64,000 nt of DNA from Hydrogenophilus sp. (lineage in GTDB: Bacteria; Pseudomonadota; Gammaproteobacteria; Burkholderiales; Rhodocyclaceae): NCBI GenBank assembly GCA_026416515.1, contig JAOAEZ010000001.1, forward strand, positions 1-64,000, in the 5' to 3' direction. Under the pieces are notes generated by a model. The model saw only the letters and a program-made list of their open reading frames with translations. It searched no databases and was not told the DNA's origin. Below, in pieces: positions 8,847 to 17,910 of this stretch (its first letter is position 1; the number at the start of each line of letters is the position of its first letter). A program made the translations under genes and the position numbers.

Positions 8847-10145
8847 ATGTTGGATGTGCAGATGCTGCGGGAACAGTTGCCCGCGGTGAGGCGCGCATTG
8901 GCACGCCGCGGTGTAGTGGTCGATTGGGAGCGCTTCGAAGCGTTGGAGACAGAGCGGAGGCAACTTCAGAGCGAGACTCAGCAGTTACAGGCAGAGCGAA
9001 ACCGATTGTCCAAGGAGATCGGGATGCGTAAGGGGCAGGGGGAGGATGTTGCGCCATTGCTGGCAGCAGTGGCTTCGGTTAAGGAGGCGTTGGAGAGAAA
9101 TGAGGCGCGATTGGCCGCGCTTTTGAGCGATTTGGAGGCGTTCGCATTGCAACTTCCCAATCTTCCCCACCCTTCCGTCCCAGATGGAGCAAGCGATGCC
9201 GATAATGTGGTGGTTTCGGAGTGGGGATGCCCGCGGACCTTCCCTTTTCCAGTGCGCGATCATGTGACAATCGCAGAACAATTGGGGGGATACGATGGAG
9301 CAGTAGCTGCGGTTTTGTCGGGTTCCCGCTTCGCAGTGCTGAAGGGGGAGGTGGCACACTTGCACCGCGCTTTGGTGCAGTTCATGATGGATGTGCATAC
9401 GCACGAACATGGCTATTTGGAGGTGGCTCCCCCTTTCTTGGTTTTGGAGGAGGCATTGGTGGGAACCGGACAGTTGCCTAAATTCGCGGAGGATCTTTTT
9501 GCAGTACCCCGCTCCACAGAGGCTACGCTCTACCTGATTCCTACCGCCGAAGTGCCTTTGACCAATTTGGTGCGCGAGCGAATCCTCGAGGAGGAGGAAT
9601 TACCGCTTAAGTTCGTGGCGTGGACGCCATGCTTCCGCGCCGAGGCGGGGTCTCATGGACGCGATGTGCGAGGGTTGATCCGCCAACATCAGTTCGAGAA
9701 GGTGGAGTTGGTGCGGATCGAACATCCCGAGCATTCCTACGCCGGGTTGGAGGAGTTGACTGCTCACGCCGAGGCGATCTTAGTTAAGTTAAATTTGCCT
9801 TATCGTAAAGTAAAATTATGCGCTGGAGATTTGGGGTTCAGCGCCGCCTTGACATATGATTTAGAGGTTTGGCTGCCTGCCCAGGGACGCTACCGCGAGA
9901 TCTCTTCGTGTTCGAATACCGAGGCGTTCCAAGCACGCCGAATGCAGGCGCGCTTCCGCCCAGCGGGAGGGGGGAAACCGCAACCAGTGCATACGCTAAA
10001 CGGGTCAGGGTTGGCCGTGGGCCGAACATTGGTGGCGGTGCTGGAGAATTACCAGCAGGAGGATGGCAGCGTGGTGATCCCCGAAGTGTTGCGCCCCTAT
10101 CTGGGAGGAGCAGAGGTGATCGAACCGGTGGTTAGGAGGTCGTGA
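8847..10145 (+). CDS. serS: Serine--tRNA ligase
   Basis: Class II aminoacyl-tRNA synthetase that charges tRNA-Ser. The 432 residues match family length. The N-terminal 110 residues form the coiled-coil tRNA-binding arm ([20 protein letters not shown]), followed by motif 2 in [20 protein letters not shown] and motif 3 in [39 protein letters not shown] is a typical serS signature. ATG 8847 follows a weak ribosome binding site (GGAGATCAGCG). A TATGAT at 8814-8819 could be a -10 box but its -35 is poor. The stop codon overlaps the pntAA start by one base. Confidence 0.97.
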   Translation: MLDVQMLREQLPAVRRALARRGVVVDWERFEALETERRQLQSETQQLQAERNRLSKEIGMRKGQGEDVAPLLAAVASVKEALERNEARLAALLSDLEAFALQLPNLPHPSVPDGASDADNVVVSEWGCPRTFPFPVRDHVTIAEQLGGYDGAVAAVLSGSRFAVLKGEVAHLHRALVQFMMDVHTHEHGYLEVAPPFLVLEEALVGTGQLPKFAEDLFAVPRSTEATLYLIPTAEVPLTNLVRERILEEEELPLKFVAWTPCFRAEAGSHGRDVRGLIRQHQFEKVELVRIEHPEHSYAGLEELTAHAEAILVKLNLPYRKVKLCAGDLGFSAALTYDLEVWLPAQGRYREISSCSNTEAFQARRMQARFRPAGGGKPQPVHTLNGSGLAVGRTLVAVLENYQQEDGSVVIPEVLRPYLGGAEVIEPVVRRS

Positions 10146-11269
10146 TGGGGTGGGTTTTCGGTGTCGCGACAGCCCCTGCCGCGGCAGAGCGGCGCGTGGC
10201 ATTGGTGCCCGAGTTGGTGGATCGATACCGCGCCGCCGGTGCACGAGTAGTGATGGCGAGGGGAGCCGCCGCGCGCGCCCATTGGCGCGATGAGGCGTTC
10301 CGAGGGGTTGAGTTCGTGAACGATAGCGAGGAGGTTTTCGCAGCCGCCGATGTGGTGGCGTGTGTGATGCCACCTACCGATGCGGAGATCAGAGCGTTGC
10401 GCGAGGGCACAGTATTGGTGGGGGCACTGCGACCGTGGGAGCAGCGAGAGCGGGTGGAGTTGCTGGCAAGAGGGAGAGTGACGGCATTGGCATTGGAACT
10501 ACTGCCCCGCGTTACCCGCGCTCAACCGATGGATATTTTGTCGTCGCAGGCGACAGTGGCAGGTTACGAGGCGGCATTGATCGCGGCTGACCATGCGCCG
10601 AAATTTTTCCCGATGTTGACGTACGCCGCCGGAACAATCCGACCAGCGCGGGTTTTGGTGATCGGGTGCGGGGTGGCAGGGTTGCAGGCGATCGCGACGG
10701 CACGGCGGTTGGGAGCTTTGGTCGAGGCTTACGATGTGCGGCCAGAGACGCGCGAACAGGTATTGTCGCTGGGGGCTAAGTTTGTGGAGACAGGGGTAAC
10801 CGCAGTGGGAGAAGGGGGGTACGCCCGAGAGTTGACGAGTGAGGAGCAGGAGCAGCAGGCGCGCGCGCTCGCCAAGGCGGTGGCGGCGGCCGACGTGGTG
10901 ATCACTACCGCATCGGTTCCCGGACGACCAGCGCCACGAATCGTGACGGCCGAGATGTTGGCAGCAATGCGCCCGGGAGCGGTGGTGGTCGATTTGGCCG
11001 CGGAGCAGGGGGGAAATGTGGAGGGGAGTGTGGCCGGAGAGAAGCGATGGGTGGGAGAGGTTCTGGTGATCGCGCCGACCTTCATAACTAGCCGAATGCC
11101 AATTCATGCTTCAGAGATGTTTGCGAAAAACGTGTGGAACTTTTTAGCTCCCTATCTAGCGGACGGAGCAGTTCGCTGGGATTGGGAGGATGAGGTGTTG
11201 AGGGCGTGCGTGGTGACTCATGAGGGAAGCGTGGTCCATCAGCGCGTGCGGGAATGGCTGGGATTGTAG
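10145..11269 (+). CDS. pntAA: NAD(P) transhydrogenase subunit alpha, part 1 (NAD-binding)
   Basis: This is the soluble NAD(H)-binding domain (dI) of proton-translocating transhydrogenase, which uses the proton gradient to make NADPH from NADH. The 374-residue protein has the AlaDH/PNT N-terminal fold (FGVATAPAAAERRVALVPEL) and the Rossmann segment RVLVIGCGVAGLQAIATARRLGALVEAYDVR. VVDLAAEQGGNVEG near residue 285 is diagnostic. GGAGGT at 10135-10140 supports ATG 10145, which shares its A with the serS stop. Alpha is split into two genes here, as in many proteobacteria, with pntAB and pntB following. Confidence 0.95.
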   Translation: MGWVFGVATAPAAAERRVALVPELVDRYRAAGARVVMARGAAARAHWRDEAFRGVEFVNDSEEVFAAADVVACVMPPTDAEIRALREGTVLVGALRPWEQRERVELLARGRVTALALELLPRVTRAQPMDILSSQATVAGYEAALIAADHAPKFFPMLTYAAGTIRPARVLVIGCGVAGLQAIATARRLGALVEAYDVRPETREQVLSLGAKFVETGVTAVGEGGYARELTSEEQEQQARALAKAVAAADVVITTASVPGRPAPRIVTAEMLAAMRPGAVVVDLAAEQGGNVEGSVAGEKRWVGEVLVIAPTFITSRMPIHASEMFAKNVWNFLAPYLADGAVRWDWEDEVLRACVVTHEGSVVHQRVREWLGL

Positions 11270-11278
11270 GAGAGAGAG

Positions 11279-11563
11279 ATGGAGGGGCTTACGCCGCTTT
11301 ACGTCTTCGCATTGGCTGCGGTAGCAGGGTACGAGATCATCTCTCGGGTTCCGGTGATTTTACATACCCCATTGATGTCTGGTTCTAATTTTATCCATGG
11401 CGTCGTGCTCGTTGGGGCAATGGTGGTGTTGGGGAGAGCGGAGTCCTTTTGGGTGGAGTTGATCGGCTTTGTGGGGGTGGTGTTGGGCGCCGCAAACGCG
11501 GTGGGTGGATATGTGGTCACCGACCGAATGTTGGCCATGTTCCGCAAAGGGGAGGGACGATGA
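11279..11563 (+). CDS. pntAB: NAD(P) transhydrogenase subunit alpha, part 2 (membrane)
   Basis: This 94-residue membrane protein corresponds to the C-terminal transmembrane part of E. coli PntA. It has three to four hydrophobic helices and the family motif SRVPVILHTPLMSGSNFIHG, followed by AANAVGGYVVTDRMLAMF. It joins PntB to form the proton channel (domain dII). GAGAGAG precedes the start, and the stop codon overlaps the pntB ATG (ATGA), indicating coupled translation. Confidence 0.95.
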   Translation: MEGLTPLYVFALAAVAGYEIISRVPVILHTPLMSGSNFIHGVVLVGAMVVLGRAESFWVELIGFVGVVLGAANAVGGYVVTDRMLAMFRKGEGR

Positions 11564-12927
11564 TTGATCTCCTCTACTTCGCAGCGACGGTGGCCTTTAT
11601 TATGGGGTTGAGGGCGATGAGCGCGCCAAAGAGCGCGGTGACTGGGATGCGCTTGGCAGGGGGGGCAATGGCCGCAGCAGTGGCGGCGACGTTGTTTACC
11701 CCTGGGTTGAAAAATCATTTATGGATGGTGGTGGGGATCGCGGTAGGGGGAGGATGGGCCTGGTGGCAGGCAAAAAGGGTGGCGATGACCGAAATGCCGC
11801 AAATGGTCGCGGTCTACAATGGCCTCGGCGGAGGAGCAGCGGCAGCAATCGCAGCCGCAGAGTTAATCGGGGCAAAGGAGGAGCTACCGATGACGATAAA
11901 GACGGTGGCGGTTTTGGGGGCTGTCATCGGGGCGGTGGCATTTTCGGGGAGCGTGGTGGCATGGGCCAAATTGGAGGGCCGCTTGGCGCGAGTGTGGCGT
12001 TTGCCGAAAGGACATAACGATGCGGTTTTCTTGACGACTTTACTGACGTTCGGGGTGGGGTTGACAGCGGCGATGAGCGCTTCGCCAAGCGAGTGGGGGC
12101 TTCTGCTTTTTATAGGGTTGGCGCTGGCTTTGGGCGCATTGCTGACAGCGCCGATTGGGGGGGCCGATATGCCGGTGGTGATCTCGTTTTTGAACGCATT
12201 TACCGGCCTGGCAGTGGGGTTGGAGGGGTATGTGCTGGAAAATCCAATGCTGGTCGTGGCCGGGATCGTAGTGGGAGCGTCGGGAACGTTGCTGACATTT
12301 TTGATGGCAAAGGCAATGAACCGACCGTTGCGTCGCGTGCTTTTTGCCCCACTGACCGGGGAGGCGGCCGAGGGTGGGGCTGCCGTGGAGGGACGATTAA
12401 AAGAGTACTCGCCAACCGATGCGGCTGCAGTGTTGCGCTACGCCCAGCAGGTGATTTTTGTCCCCGGTTACGGGATGGCTGTGGCAGGGGCTCAGCATAA
12501 GGTGTGGGAGTTGGCGCAGTTGTTGGAGGAGGCAGGGGTGGCCGTGAAATTTGCGATCCATCCGGTGGCGGGGAGAATGCCGGGACATATGAATGTGCTT
12601 TTGGCAGAGGCGGGAGTGCCTTACGATAAGATCTTCGACCTCGAGGAGATCAACGCGGAATTCCCTCAAACCGACGTGGCAGTGGTGATCGGGGCAAACG
12701 ATGTGGTGAACCCGGCCGCGCGCACCAATCGGGCAAGCCCGATTTTCGGGATGCCGATTTTGAACGTAGACCAGGCCCGCGAGGTGATCGTGATCAAGCG
12801 CGGCAAGGGACGAGGTTATTCAGGGATCGAGAACGAGCTCTTTTATCGCGACCATTGCCATTTGGTTTATGGGAGCGCCGATGAGGTGATTTCCCGAGTG
12901 ATCGCCGAGCTAAAGGCGTTGGGGTGA
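11560..12927 (+). CDS. pntB: NAD(P) transhydrogenase subunit beta
   Basis: PntB supplies most of the proton channel and the NADP(H)-binding domain dIII. The 455-residue protein has about eight to nine transmembrane helices in the first 280 residues. The C-terminal nucleotide domain carries VIFVPGYGMAVAGAQHKVWEL, the dIII signature GYGMAVAQAQ with one substitution, followed by HPVAGRMPGHMNVLLAEAGVPYD and VVIGANDVVNPAA. ATG 11560 was chosen because the protein then starts M-I-D-L-L-Y at normal length and overlaps pntAB by four bases. Confidence 0.97.
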   Translation: MIDLLYFAATVAFIMGLRAMSAPKSAVTGMRLAGGAMAAAVAATLFTPGLKNHLWMVVGIAVGGGWAWWQAKRVAMTEMPQMVAVYNGLGGGAAAAIAAAELIGAKEELPMTIKTVAVLGAVIGAVAFSGSVVAWAKLEGRLARVWRLPKGHNDAVFLTTLLTFGVGLTAAMSASPSEWGLLLFIGLALALGALLTAPIGGADMPVVISFLNAFTGLAVGLEGYVLENPMLVVAGIVVGASGTLLTFLMAKAMNRPLRRVLFAPLTGEAAEGGAAVEGRLKEYSPTDAAAVLRYAQQVIFVPGYGMAVAGAQHKVWELAQLLEEAGVAVKFAIHPVAGRMPGHMNVLLAEAGVPYDKIFDLEEINAEFPQTDVAVVIGANDVVNPAARTNRASPIFGMPILNVDQAREVIVIKRGKGRGYSGIENELFYRDHCHLVYGSADEVISRVIAELKALG

Positions 12928-12963
12928 AGGAGAATAGACTCGCTGGTCGCCGGAGAAAGGGGA

Positions 12964-13323
12964 GTGGTGGGGATAAGAGAAAGAAGGATGGCAGCAATGG
13001 TGGTGGCGATGGCCATGGGAGGAGCTACCGCGTACGCCGAGTCGCCATTTCCGCCATTGGCTCCTAAGCCAGCAGATCCAAAGCCCCCTTACTTGAGCCA
13101 GGAGCGGTGGGAGGCAATGCAGCAGCCGCTTTTTGGTGGGGTCGCTCAGACACGCGCCGATCTGGAACGGTTGGCGCTCGACTTTCAGTTGTTCGATTGG
13201 TGTATGAATGCTCAGATCAGCGATGCGCGGTTGGCTCCTTTGCTCGAACGGGCGGCGCGTCTTACCGGGGATCCGCCGACGTGTCAGGCGGTGATGCGGC
13301 GGCTGGGCTGGCCGCGGCCTTGA
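12964..13323 (+). CDS. Small secreted protein of unknown function
   Basis: The 119-residue product is not recognised as a named family. A GTG start at 12964 (or the next codon, 12967) after GAAAGGGG gives a normal signal peptide: basic IRERR, a hydrophobic M/A/V stretch and a likely AYA-ES cleavage near residue 25. An internal ATG at 12988 would remove the basic region. The mature part begins with a proline-rich segment (PPLAPKPADPKPPYL). It contains two cysteines about 50 residues apart (DWCMNAQISD and DPPTCQAV) that could form a disulfide. It follows pntB by 36 bases. Its last 62 bases overlap the 3' end of the convergent EAL gene, which is unusual. Confidence 0.6.
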   Translation: MVGIRERRMAAMVVAMAMGGATAYAESPFPPLAPKPADPKPPYLSQERWEAMQQPLFGGVAQTRADLERLALDFQLFDWCMNAQISDARLAPLLERAARLTGDPPTCQAVMRRLGWPRP

Positions 13324-14788
13324 GAATGAGGGGTTGATGAGCGGGAACCGTAGGTCCGAAGACCGGCCCTTGCTGATAGTAACAGCCGAGTGCGGCGAGA
13401 AAGTCGCGTTGCGCCGGAGTGGCAACGCCATGCGCGGCTACCGAGAAACCTAAGGCGGTGCCAAGGTGTATGAGACCATCGATGAGTTGCTCGGCACGTT
13501 CATCACGGCCGATCGCTTGGACCCAGGGGGCAGCGATTTTCATGGCTTGAACGGGCAGCCGCGCTAAGAGGCCAAGCGCACAGGCCGAGCTGCCAACATT
13601 GTCGGCGAGGATGCGTACCCCTTTGCGACCGAAGTCGAGGAGTTCGCCGATCTGCGTGGCGGTGAGACGGGCGAAGGCTTCCTCTTCGATTTCGAGTTGA
13701 AGAAGTTGCCAGGGAAGTTTCGCGGCTTCCCACGATTGCTTGAGAAGAGAAAGGGTATCGTGGTGGGCAAGCTGACGGGCGTCGAGGTTGATCGCAAGCG
13801 GAGTGCGCCAGCGCGTTACCCAGGCGATGGTGTGGGTGAGGAGACCCTTGAGAAGGGCGCGATTGCTGTCGCGATGAGTGAGAAGAGGAGTGATCGCTTC
13901 CCAGGCGATAGTCCCGGCTGCCGGATGGTGCCAACGAAGAAGGGCTTCCGCGCCGGCGAGTTGACCGGTACGTACGTCGACCACCGGGGCGATGACGATG
14001 GTGAAGACATCTGCGCTAGAGAGCGCAAGGTCACGGGCGAGCGATGGAGGTTGGTTGGGAGAGATCTGTTGCCCGGAATTTTGGTCAGCGGGCCAGTCAA
14101 TGAGGAGCACTCGCCAGCCGGGTTTGGGACCGAGGATGACTTTGGCACGCAACGGCTGCGGCGTAACCCCTTCGATCGAGGCAAAGGGAGTCCCCGATAG
14201 GGTGATCCAGCGGATGAGGGCGTGGCGGTGGATCGGTTCAAGGAGGGGGGGACGAGGGTGGGGAAAGAGCGCTTTTCCGGAGGTGTTCGCGGCGATCAGG
14301 CGTTCGCTTTCGTCAAGAATCCAGATCGGTTGCGTGGTGGTAGCAGCGATTTTGAGCCAAAAGGCATCGGGGTGCAGAGCGTCCCGGTAAAGTTCACGGA
14401 TGATGTCGGGGGAGATAAGAATCGCGTGCAGCCCAGGGCGAAGGCGGGCCGCTGCAATGAAGCGAAATTCGCGCGTTCGGCCAGCGGGAAGCGCAAGCGT
14501 AATGCTTCCCCGACTTTCACCTCGAATGAACCAACGGGCACGGGCTTGAAGGAACGCTTCAGGGGAGGGAAAAAGAGTTTCCAGCGGTGCTTTGACCAGC
14601 TCGCGATAATCGCGTTCGAGCCATCGACAGGCGGCACTGTTGACTTCGAGGATGGTTTCATCGCTGACAATGAGAAGCCCTTCATCGATCAGCTCTAGAA
14701 TGGCCAGATAGGTGCCGACTTCAATCCCTTCCGAGAGATCGGCGCGAAAGGGTTCAGCAGAGGGGGAGGAATCACTCATCGGCGACAT
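13262..14788 (-). CDS. PAS / degenerate EAL-domain protein, probably inactive
   Basis: The protein (about 508 residues) has one or two PAS-like regions (about residues 28-130 and 145-230) and a C-terminal EAL-type domain (about 265-490). EAL proteins hydrolyse or sense cyclic di-GMP. Conserved positions remain in GAEALLRWHHP, the Asn of INLDARQL and the lysine of MKIAAPWV. The DDFG motif reads ADNVG, so the second metal-binding Asp is Asn. The EGVE motif reads AHGVAT, so its Glu is His. Loss of two metal ligands suggests a binding or regulatory role instead of hydrolysis. No GGDEF domain is present. The start is uncertain among 14794 (TTG), 14788 and 14779, with no strong ribosome binding site. 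Confidence 0.82.
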   Translation of the reverse strand: MSPMSDSSPSAEPFRADLSEGIEVGTYLAILELIDEGLLIVSDETILEVNSAACRWLERDYRELVKAPLETLFPSPEAFLQARARWFIRGESRGSITLALPAGRTREFRFIAAARLRPGLHAILISPDIIRELYRDALHPDAFWLKIAATTTQPIWILDESERLIAANTSGKALFPHPRPPLLEPIHRHALIRWITLSGTPFASIEGVTPQPLRAKVILGPKPGWRVLLIDWPADQNSGQQISPNQPPSLARDLALSSADVFTIVIAPVVDVRTGQLAGAEALLRWHHPAAGTIAWEAITPLLTHRDSNRALLKGLLTHTIAWVTRWRTPLAINLDARQLAHHDTLSLLKQSWEAAKLPWQLLQLEIEEEAFARLTATQIGELLDFGRKGVRILADNVGSSACALGLLARLPVQAMKIAAPWVQAIGRDERAEQLIDGLIHLGTALGFSVAAHGVATPAQRDFLAALGCYYQQGPVFGPTVPAHQPLILKAAASPAAASPPDTSADPR

Positions 14789-14869
14789 TTCCAAGGTCTC
14801 GTAAAGAGAAGAATAACGACTACCCTTCTCGATTGTTGGGGAAAAAACAGCGGGAAAAAGGACGGAATT

Positions 14870-16240
14870 TTAGGAGTTCGAGGGGGTGCGCCGCCCTGTT
14901 CCACCGAGAAGAACAGGGACCAACGTCGTGCGCCGCATCGGCGGAAGGTCGGACCACCAGTCGGGAAGGGAAGAGGGCGATTTTCTTCCGCGTTGCCGCC
15001 AACTGGCTGGAAGTTCCTCGAGAACCGGAGAGACAGATTGCCGCTCCGGGGGGGAAGGGGGCGAGCGCTCTTCTGTGTCCCGCGACGGTCGCGATAGGGA
15101 GGGCTTCGGAGGGGGAAGAAAACGTTCCGCACGAATCCTTTGCCCGAGCAGTTTTTCGATCGCCGCTAGACGCTCTTCTTCACTGCGATCTACGAGCGAT
15201 ACGGCTATGCCCTTTTGCCCCGCACGCCCTGTACGGCCAATGCGATGAATGTAGTCCTCGGGGTTGTGAGGAAGAGAAAAGTTAACGACAAAGGGAAGGT
15301 GTTCGATGTCGAGCCCACGCGCCGCTACGTCGGTAGCAACTAGGACCCGGATCTGCCCCCGCCGAAAGGCGTGGAGAGTTTCAAGCCGTTGCTGCTGGGT
15401 CTTGTCGCCGTGAAGGGCTTGGGCGTTAATTTTGTGGCGCTGCAGATGGGCCGTGAGCCGCCCGCAGGCGACCTTGGTGTCGACAAAAACCAGGGCTTGA
15501 CCCGGGTGATCGGCCAATAAGGCGAGGAGCGCGTCGCGTTTGCGCTCTTGTTCGACCCAGATGACTCGATGTTCGATGGTATCACTGATGGTATTTTGAG
15601 GGGCGACTTCTACCGTGACAGGGTCGCGCAGCCATTCGAGCGCTAGCTTTTTAATCTCCGGAGAGAAGGTGGCAGAGAAAAGAGCTGTTTGCCGCTCGTT
15701 AGGAAGCTCGGCGATAATCCTACGGATGTCGGGAAGAAACCCCATATCGAGCATGCGGTCGGCTTCATCGAAGACGAGGAATTCGACTTGCTGAAGACGA
15801 ACAGTTTTTTGCTGCAGATGGTCGAGAAGACGGCCTGGGGTGGCGACGATAATCTCGACGCCTCGACGCAGAAGGTCGATTTGGGGGTTGATATCCACCC
15901 CCCCAAAGAGGGCGATGGTGCGCAGAGGAAGATATTGCCCTAATTGAGTAAACGTTTCCGATACTTGGAGTACCAATTCACGCGTGGGGGCAAGCACAAG
16001 CGCCCGCGTGGGATGGCGAGCAGGGCTGGTGGAGGTGTTGGCGTAGGGGGCAAGGCGTTGGAGAACGGGGAGAGCAAAACTGGCGGTTTTTCCAGTGCCC
16101 GTTTGCGCTGCCCCCAGAAGATCACGCCCAGCGAGAAGGAGCGGAATGGCGCGCGCTTGAATCGGCGTGGGTTCGGTAAACTGCAACGCTTCAAGCGCTT
16201 GCAACAATGGCGAGATGAGGCCGAGCTGATCAAAGCGCAT
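14870..16240 (-). CDS. rhlE: DEAD-box ATP-dependent RNA helicase, RhlE type
   Basis: ATP-dependent RNA unwinding enzyme, likely active in ribosome assembly or RNA decay. The 456-residue protein has the full motif set in order: Q-motif (FTEPTPIQARAIPLLLAGRD), AAQTGTGKTASFALP, PTRELVLQV, TPGRLLDHL, FDEADRMLDMGFLPDI, LFSATF, DVAARGLDIE and HRIGRTGRAG. The length, the MRFDQLGL start and the basic, serine/proline-rich tail of about 80 residues fit RhlE better than SrmB, DeaD or RhlB. It lies upstream of the EAL gene on the same strand, 81 bases apart. Confidence 0.93.
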   Translation of the reverse strand: MRFDQLGLISPLLQALEALQFTEPTPIQARAIPLLLAGRDLLGAAQTGTGKTASFALPVLQRLAPYANTSTSPARHPTRALVLAPTRELVLQVSETFTQLGQYLPLRTIALFGGVDINPQIDLLRRGVEIIVATPGRLLDHLQQKTVRLQQVEFLVFDEADRMLDMGFLPDIRRIIAELPNERQTALFSATFSPEIKKLALEWLRDPVTVEVAPQNTISDTIEHRVIWVEQERKRDALLALLADHPGQALVFVDTKVACGRLTAHLQRHKINAQALHGDKTQQQRLETLHAFRRGQIRVLVATDVAARGLDIEHLPFVVNFSLPHNPEDYIHRIGRTGRAGQKGIAVSLVDRSEEERLAAIEKLLGQRIRAERFLPPPKPSLSRPSRDTEERSPPSPPERQSVSPVLEELPASWRQRGRKSPSSLPDWWSDLPPMRRTTLVPVLLGGTGRRTPSNS

Positions 16241-16327
16241 GGGTAGGAGTTTTCAACGCTCTCATTCCAAAATTATACCGCTGAGCGGACTACAATGTTA
16301 AGGAGTAGAGAAAACGGAGCATTTTGG

Positions 16328-17371
16328 ATGGAGATCGAATACCGTACCCTTGGAAAGAGCGATCTTTGGGTGTCGGCGATTTGTTTGGGGACGATGACAT
16401 TCGGGGAACAAAACGACGAGAGAGAGGCGCATGCCCTTCTCGATACCGCATTCGAGTATGGGGTAAATTTTTTCGATACCGCGGAGATGTACCCAGTTCC
16501 CCCCCGCGCTGAGACTTACGGCCGCAGCGAGGAGATCTTGGGCCGCTGGCTGCGACGCCAGCCGCGCGATCGGGTGGTGGTGGCGACTAAGGTGGCGGGC
16601 CCGAGTCGCAATTTGCCATGGATTCGAGGCGGCCCAAAGGGTATCGATGAGGCCAATGTTCGCGCGGCGGTGGAGGGGAGTTTACGCCGTTTGCAGACCG
16701 ATTATATCGATCTTTACCAGATCCATTGGCCCGACCGCAATCAGCCGATGTTCGGAGAGTGGCGGTTTGACCCAAGAAACGAACGCCCTTTTTCGTCGCT
16801 GCAGAGCCAGCTCGAGGTGATGGCGCGCTTGATCGAGGAGGGTAAGGTTCGTTGGATCGGCGTTTCCAACGAACATCCATGGGGGGTGATGACTTTCGTC
16901 CGCTTGGCGGAGGAGTTGGGCTTGCCGCGAATTGTTTCGATTCAGAACGCTTTTGGGTTGTTGAACCGCACTTTCGAGGGGGGATTGGCAGAGGTCTGTT
17001 GGCGAGAGCACGTTTCTTTGCTGGCCTATTCACCGTTGGCATTTGGCCATTTGACAGGAAAATACTTGAAGGACCCTAACGCGCCCGGGCGGTTATCGCG
17101 TTTTCCCTCTTTTGGCCGGCGCTATCAAAAACCAAACGTGATCCCGGCAACAGAAGCCTACGTCGCTTTGGCTGAGCGATGGGGGTTGTCGCCTGCTACC
17201 CTTGCCCTTTCATGGTGTTACCACCACCCCTTGGTGACTTCCACGATTATCGGCGTAACCACGATGAGCCAGCTTGTGGAGAATCTGCGCGCGTGGAGAG
17301 TGCGGTTATCTGAGGAGCAGCAGGCGGCGATCGATGAGATCCACCTTCGTTATCCTAATCCAGCCCCTTGA
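16328..17371 (+). CDS. tas: Aldo/keto reductase, Tas-like
   Basis: NADP-dependent oxidoreductase of the AKR fold with unknown natural substrate. The 347-residue protein closely follows the pattern of E. coli Tas: CLGTMTFGEQND near residue 25, FFDTAEMYPVPPRAETYGRS with the catalytic Asp and Tyr, KVAGPSRN with the catalytic Lys, and YIDLYQIHWPDRN with the active-site His. IGVSNEHPWGVM and VSIQNAFGLLNRTFE are also shared. ATG 16328 gives the family length and has GGAG at 16316-16319; an upstream ATG at 16295 adds 11 unlikely residues. It diverges from rhlE and converges on the lipoprotein gene. Confidence 0.9.
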   Translation: MEIEYRTLGKSDLWVSAICLGTMTFGEQNDEREAHALLDTAFEYGVNFFDTAEMYPVPPRAETYGRSEEILGRWLRRQPRDRVVVATKVAGPSRNLPWIRGGPKGIDEANVRAAVEGSLRRLQTDYIDLYQIHWPDRNQPMFGEWRFDPRNERPFSSLQSQLEVMARLIEEGKVRWIGVSNEHPWGVMTFVRLAEELGLPRIVSIQNAFGLLNRTFEGGLAEVCWREHVSLLAYSPLAFGHLTGKYLKDPNAPGRLSRFPSFGRRYQKPNVIPATEAYVALAERWGLSPATLALSWCYHHPLVTSTIIGVTTMSQLVENLRAWRVRLSEEQQAAIDEIHLRYPNPAP

Positions 17372-17380
17372 GGATTAGGA
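17353..17380. terminator. Inverted repeat across two convergent stop codons
   Basis: A perfect 9-bp inverted repeat, TCCTAATCC at 17353-17361 and GGATTAGGA at 17372-17380, has a 10-base loop holding the tas stop codon; the lipoprotein stop (17375-17377) lies in its right arm. The hairpin is symmetrical, so it could act on both strands. No U-tract follows on either strand, so ordinary intrinsic termination is not assured. Confidence 0.55.
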
Positions 17381-17863
17381 GCGCTTGGGGGGTGCGGCTG
17401 AAGGGTTGGGGATAATCGGTTCGTTGCGCGGAAGGGGCTGGGGGATCGGTGTGTTGGTTTGCGGCAACGGGTTGTTGGCAGAGGCCGCTGCACCGCCACT
17501 TCCAGCCGCCGGGGAGGAAGAGGAGGAGGGGGAGGGGGAGGGTTCTTTGGGGCGTTCGCCGCCGCTCGAGGAGGGGGAGGAGGGGAGAGGAACAAACTGT
17601 GAGGGGACAGTGGGAAGCTCTTTGGCGAGCATATATTCGTTCATCTCTTTCCAGCCTTCAAAAATCGCTGCTTTGTCGAGCTCGGGATTGAGGTAGTAAC
17701 AGTCTTCCAGCGAGCGCCCAGCATGCCGACAGGCAGCGCCGACCGCTTTCGATTCCGCACGCGTTTTGCTGGGATTGGGCATCTCTATCGCTTCATAGAA
17801 AAGGTCGCAGCCCGCGAGAAGAGGTGCTACGAAGGCGAAGAGAAGAGATACGCGCGCAGTCAC
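17375..17863 (-). CDS. Small proline/serine-rich lipoprotein of unknown function
   Basis: The predicted product is about 162 residues. It starts with a short signal peptide ending in lipobox LLAGC (Cys about residue 19), which predicts lipid modification and export. A compact, charged domain follows (about residues 22-85) with two cysteines in ACRHAGRSLEDCYYLNPEL, then a low-complexity P/S/G/A-rich tail. The GTG start at 17863 is chosen because it is the last possible start before the hydrophobic segment; its ribosome binding site is poor. The frame stays open upstream through tRNA-Leu, which is spurious. The gene begins 48 bases after that tRNA and is probably transcribed with it. Confidence 0.65.
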   Translation of the reverse strand: MTARVSLLFAFVAPLLAGCDLFYEAIEMPNPSKTRAESKAVGAACRHAGRSLEDCYYLNPELDKAAIFEGWKEMNEYMLAKELPTVPSQFVPLPSSPSSSGGERPKEPSPSPSSSSSPAAGSGGAAASANNPLPQTNTPIPQPLPRNEPIIPNPSAAPPKRS

Positions 17864-17910
17864 CGAGGACGATGGGTTTGCCGAAGGAGAGGGTGGCGGC
17901 TGGGTTCGGG

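Noticed and set aside
8338-9057. Long minus-strand open frame opposite rarA and serS
   Set aside because: It runs antisense to two well-supported genes, has no family motif, and such shadow frames are common in GC-rich DNA.
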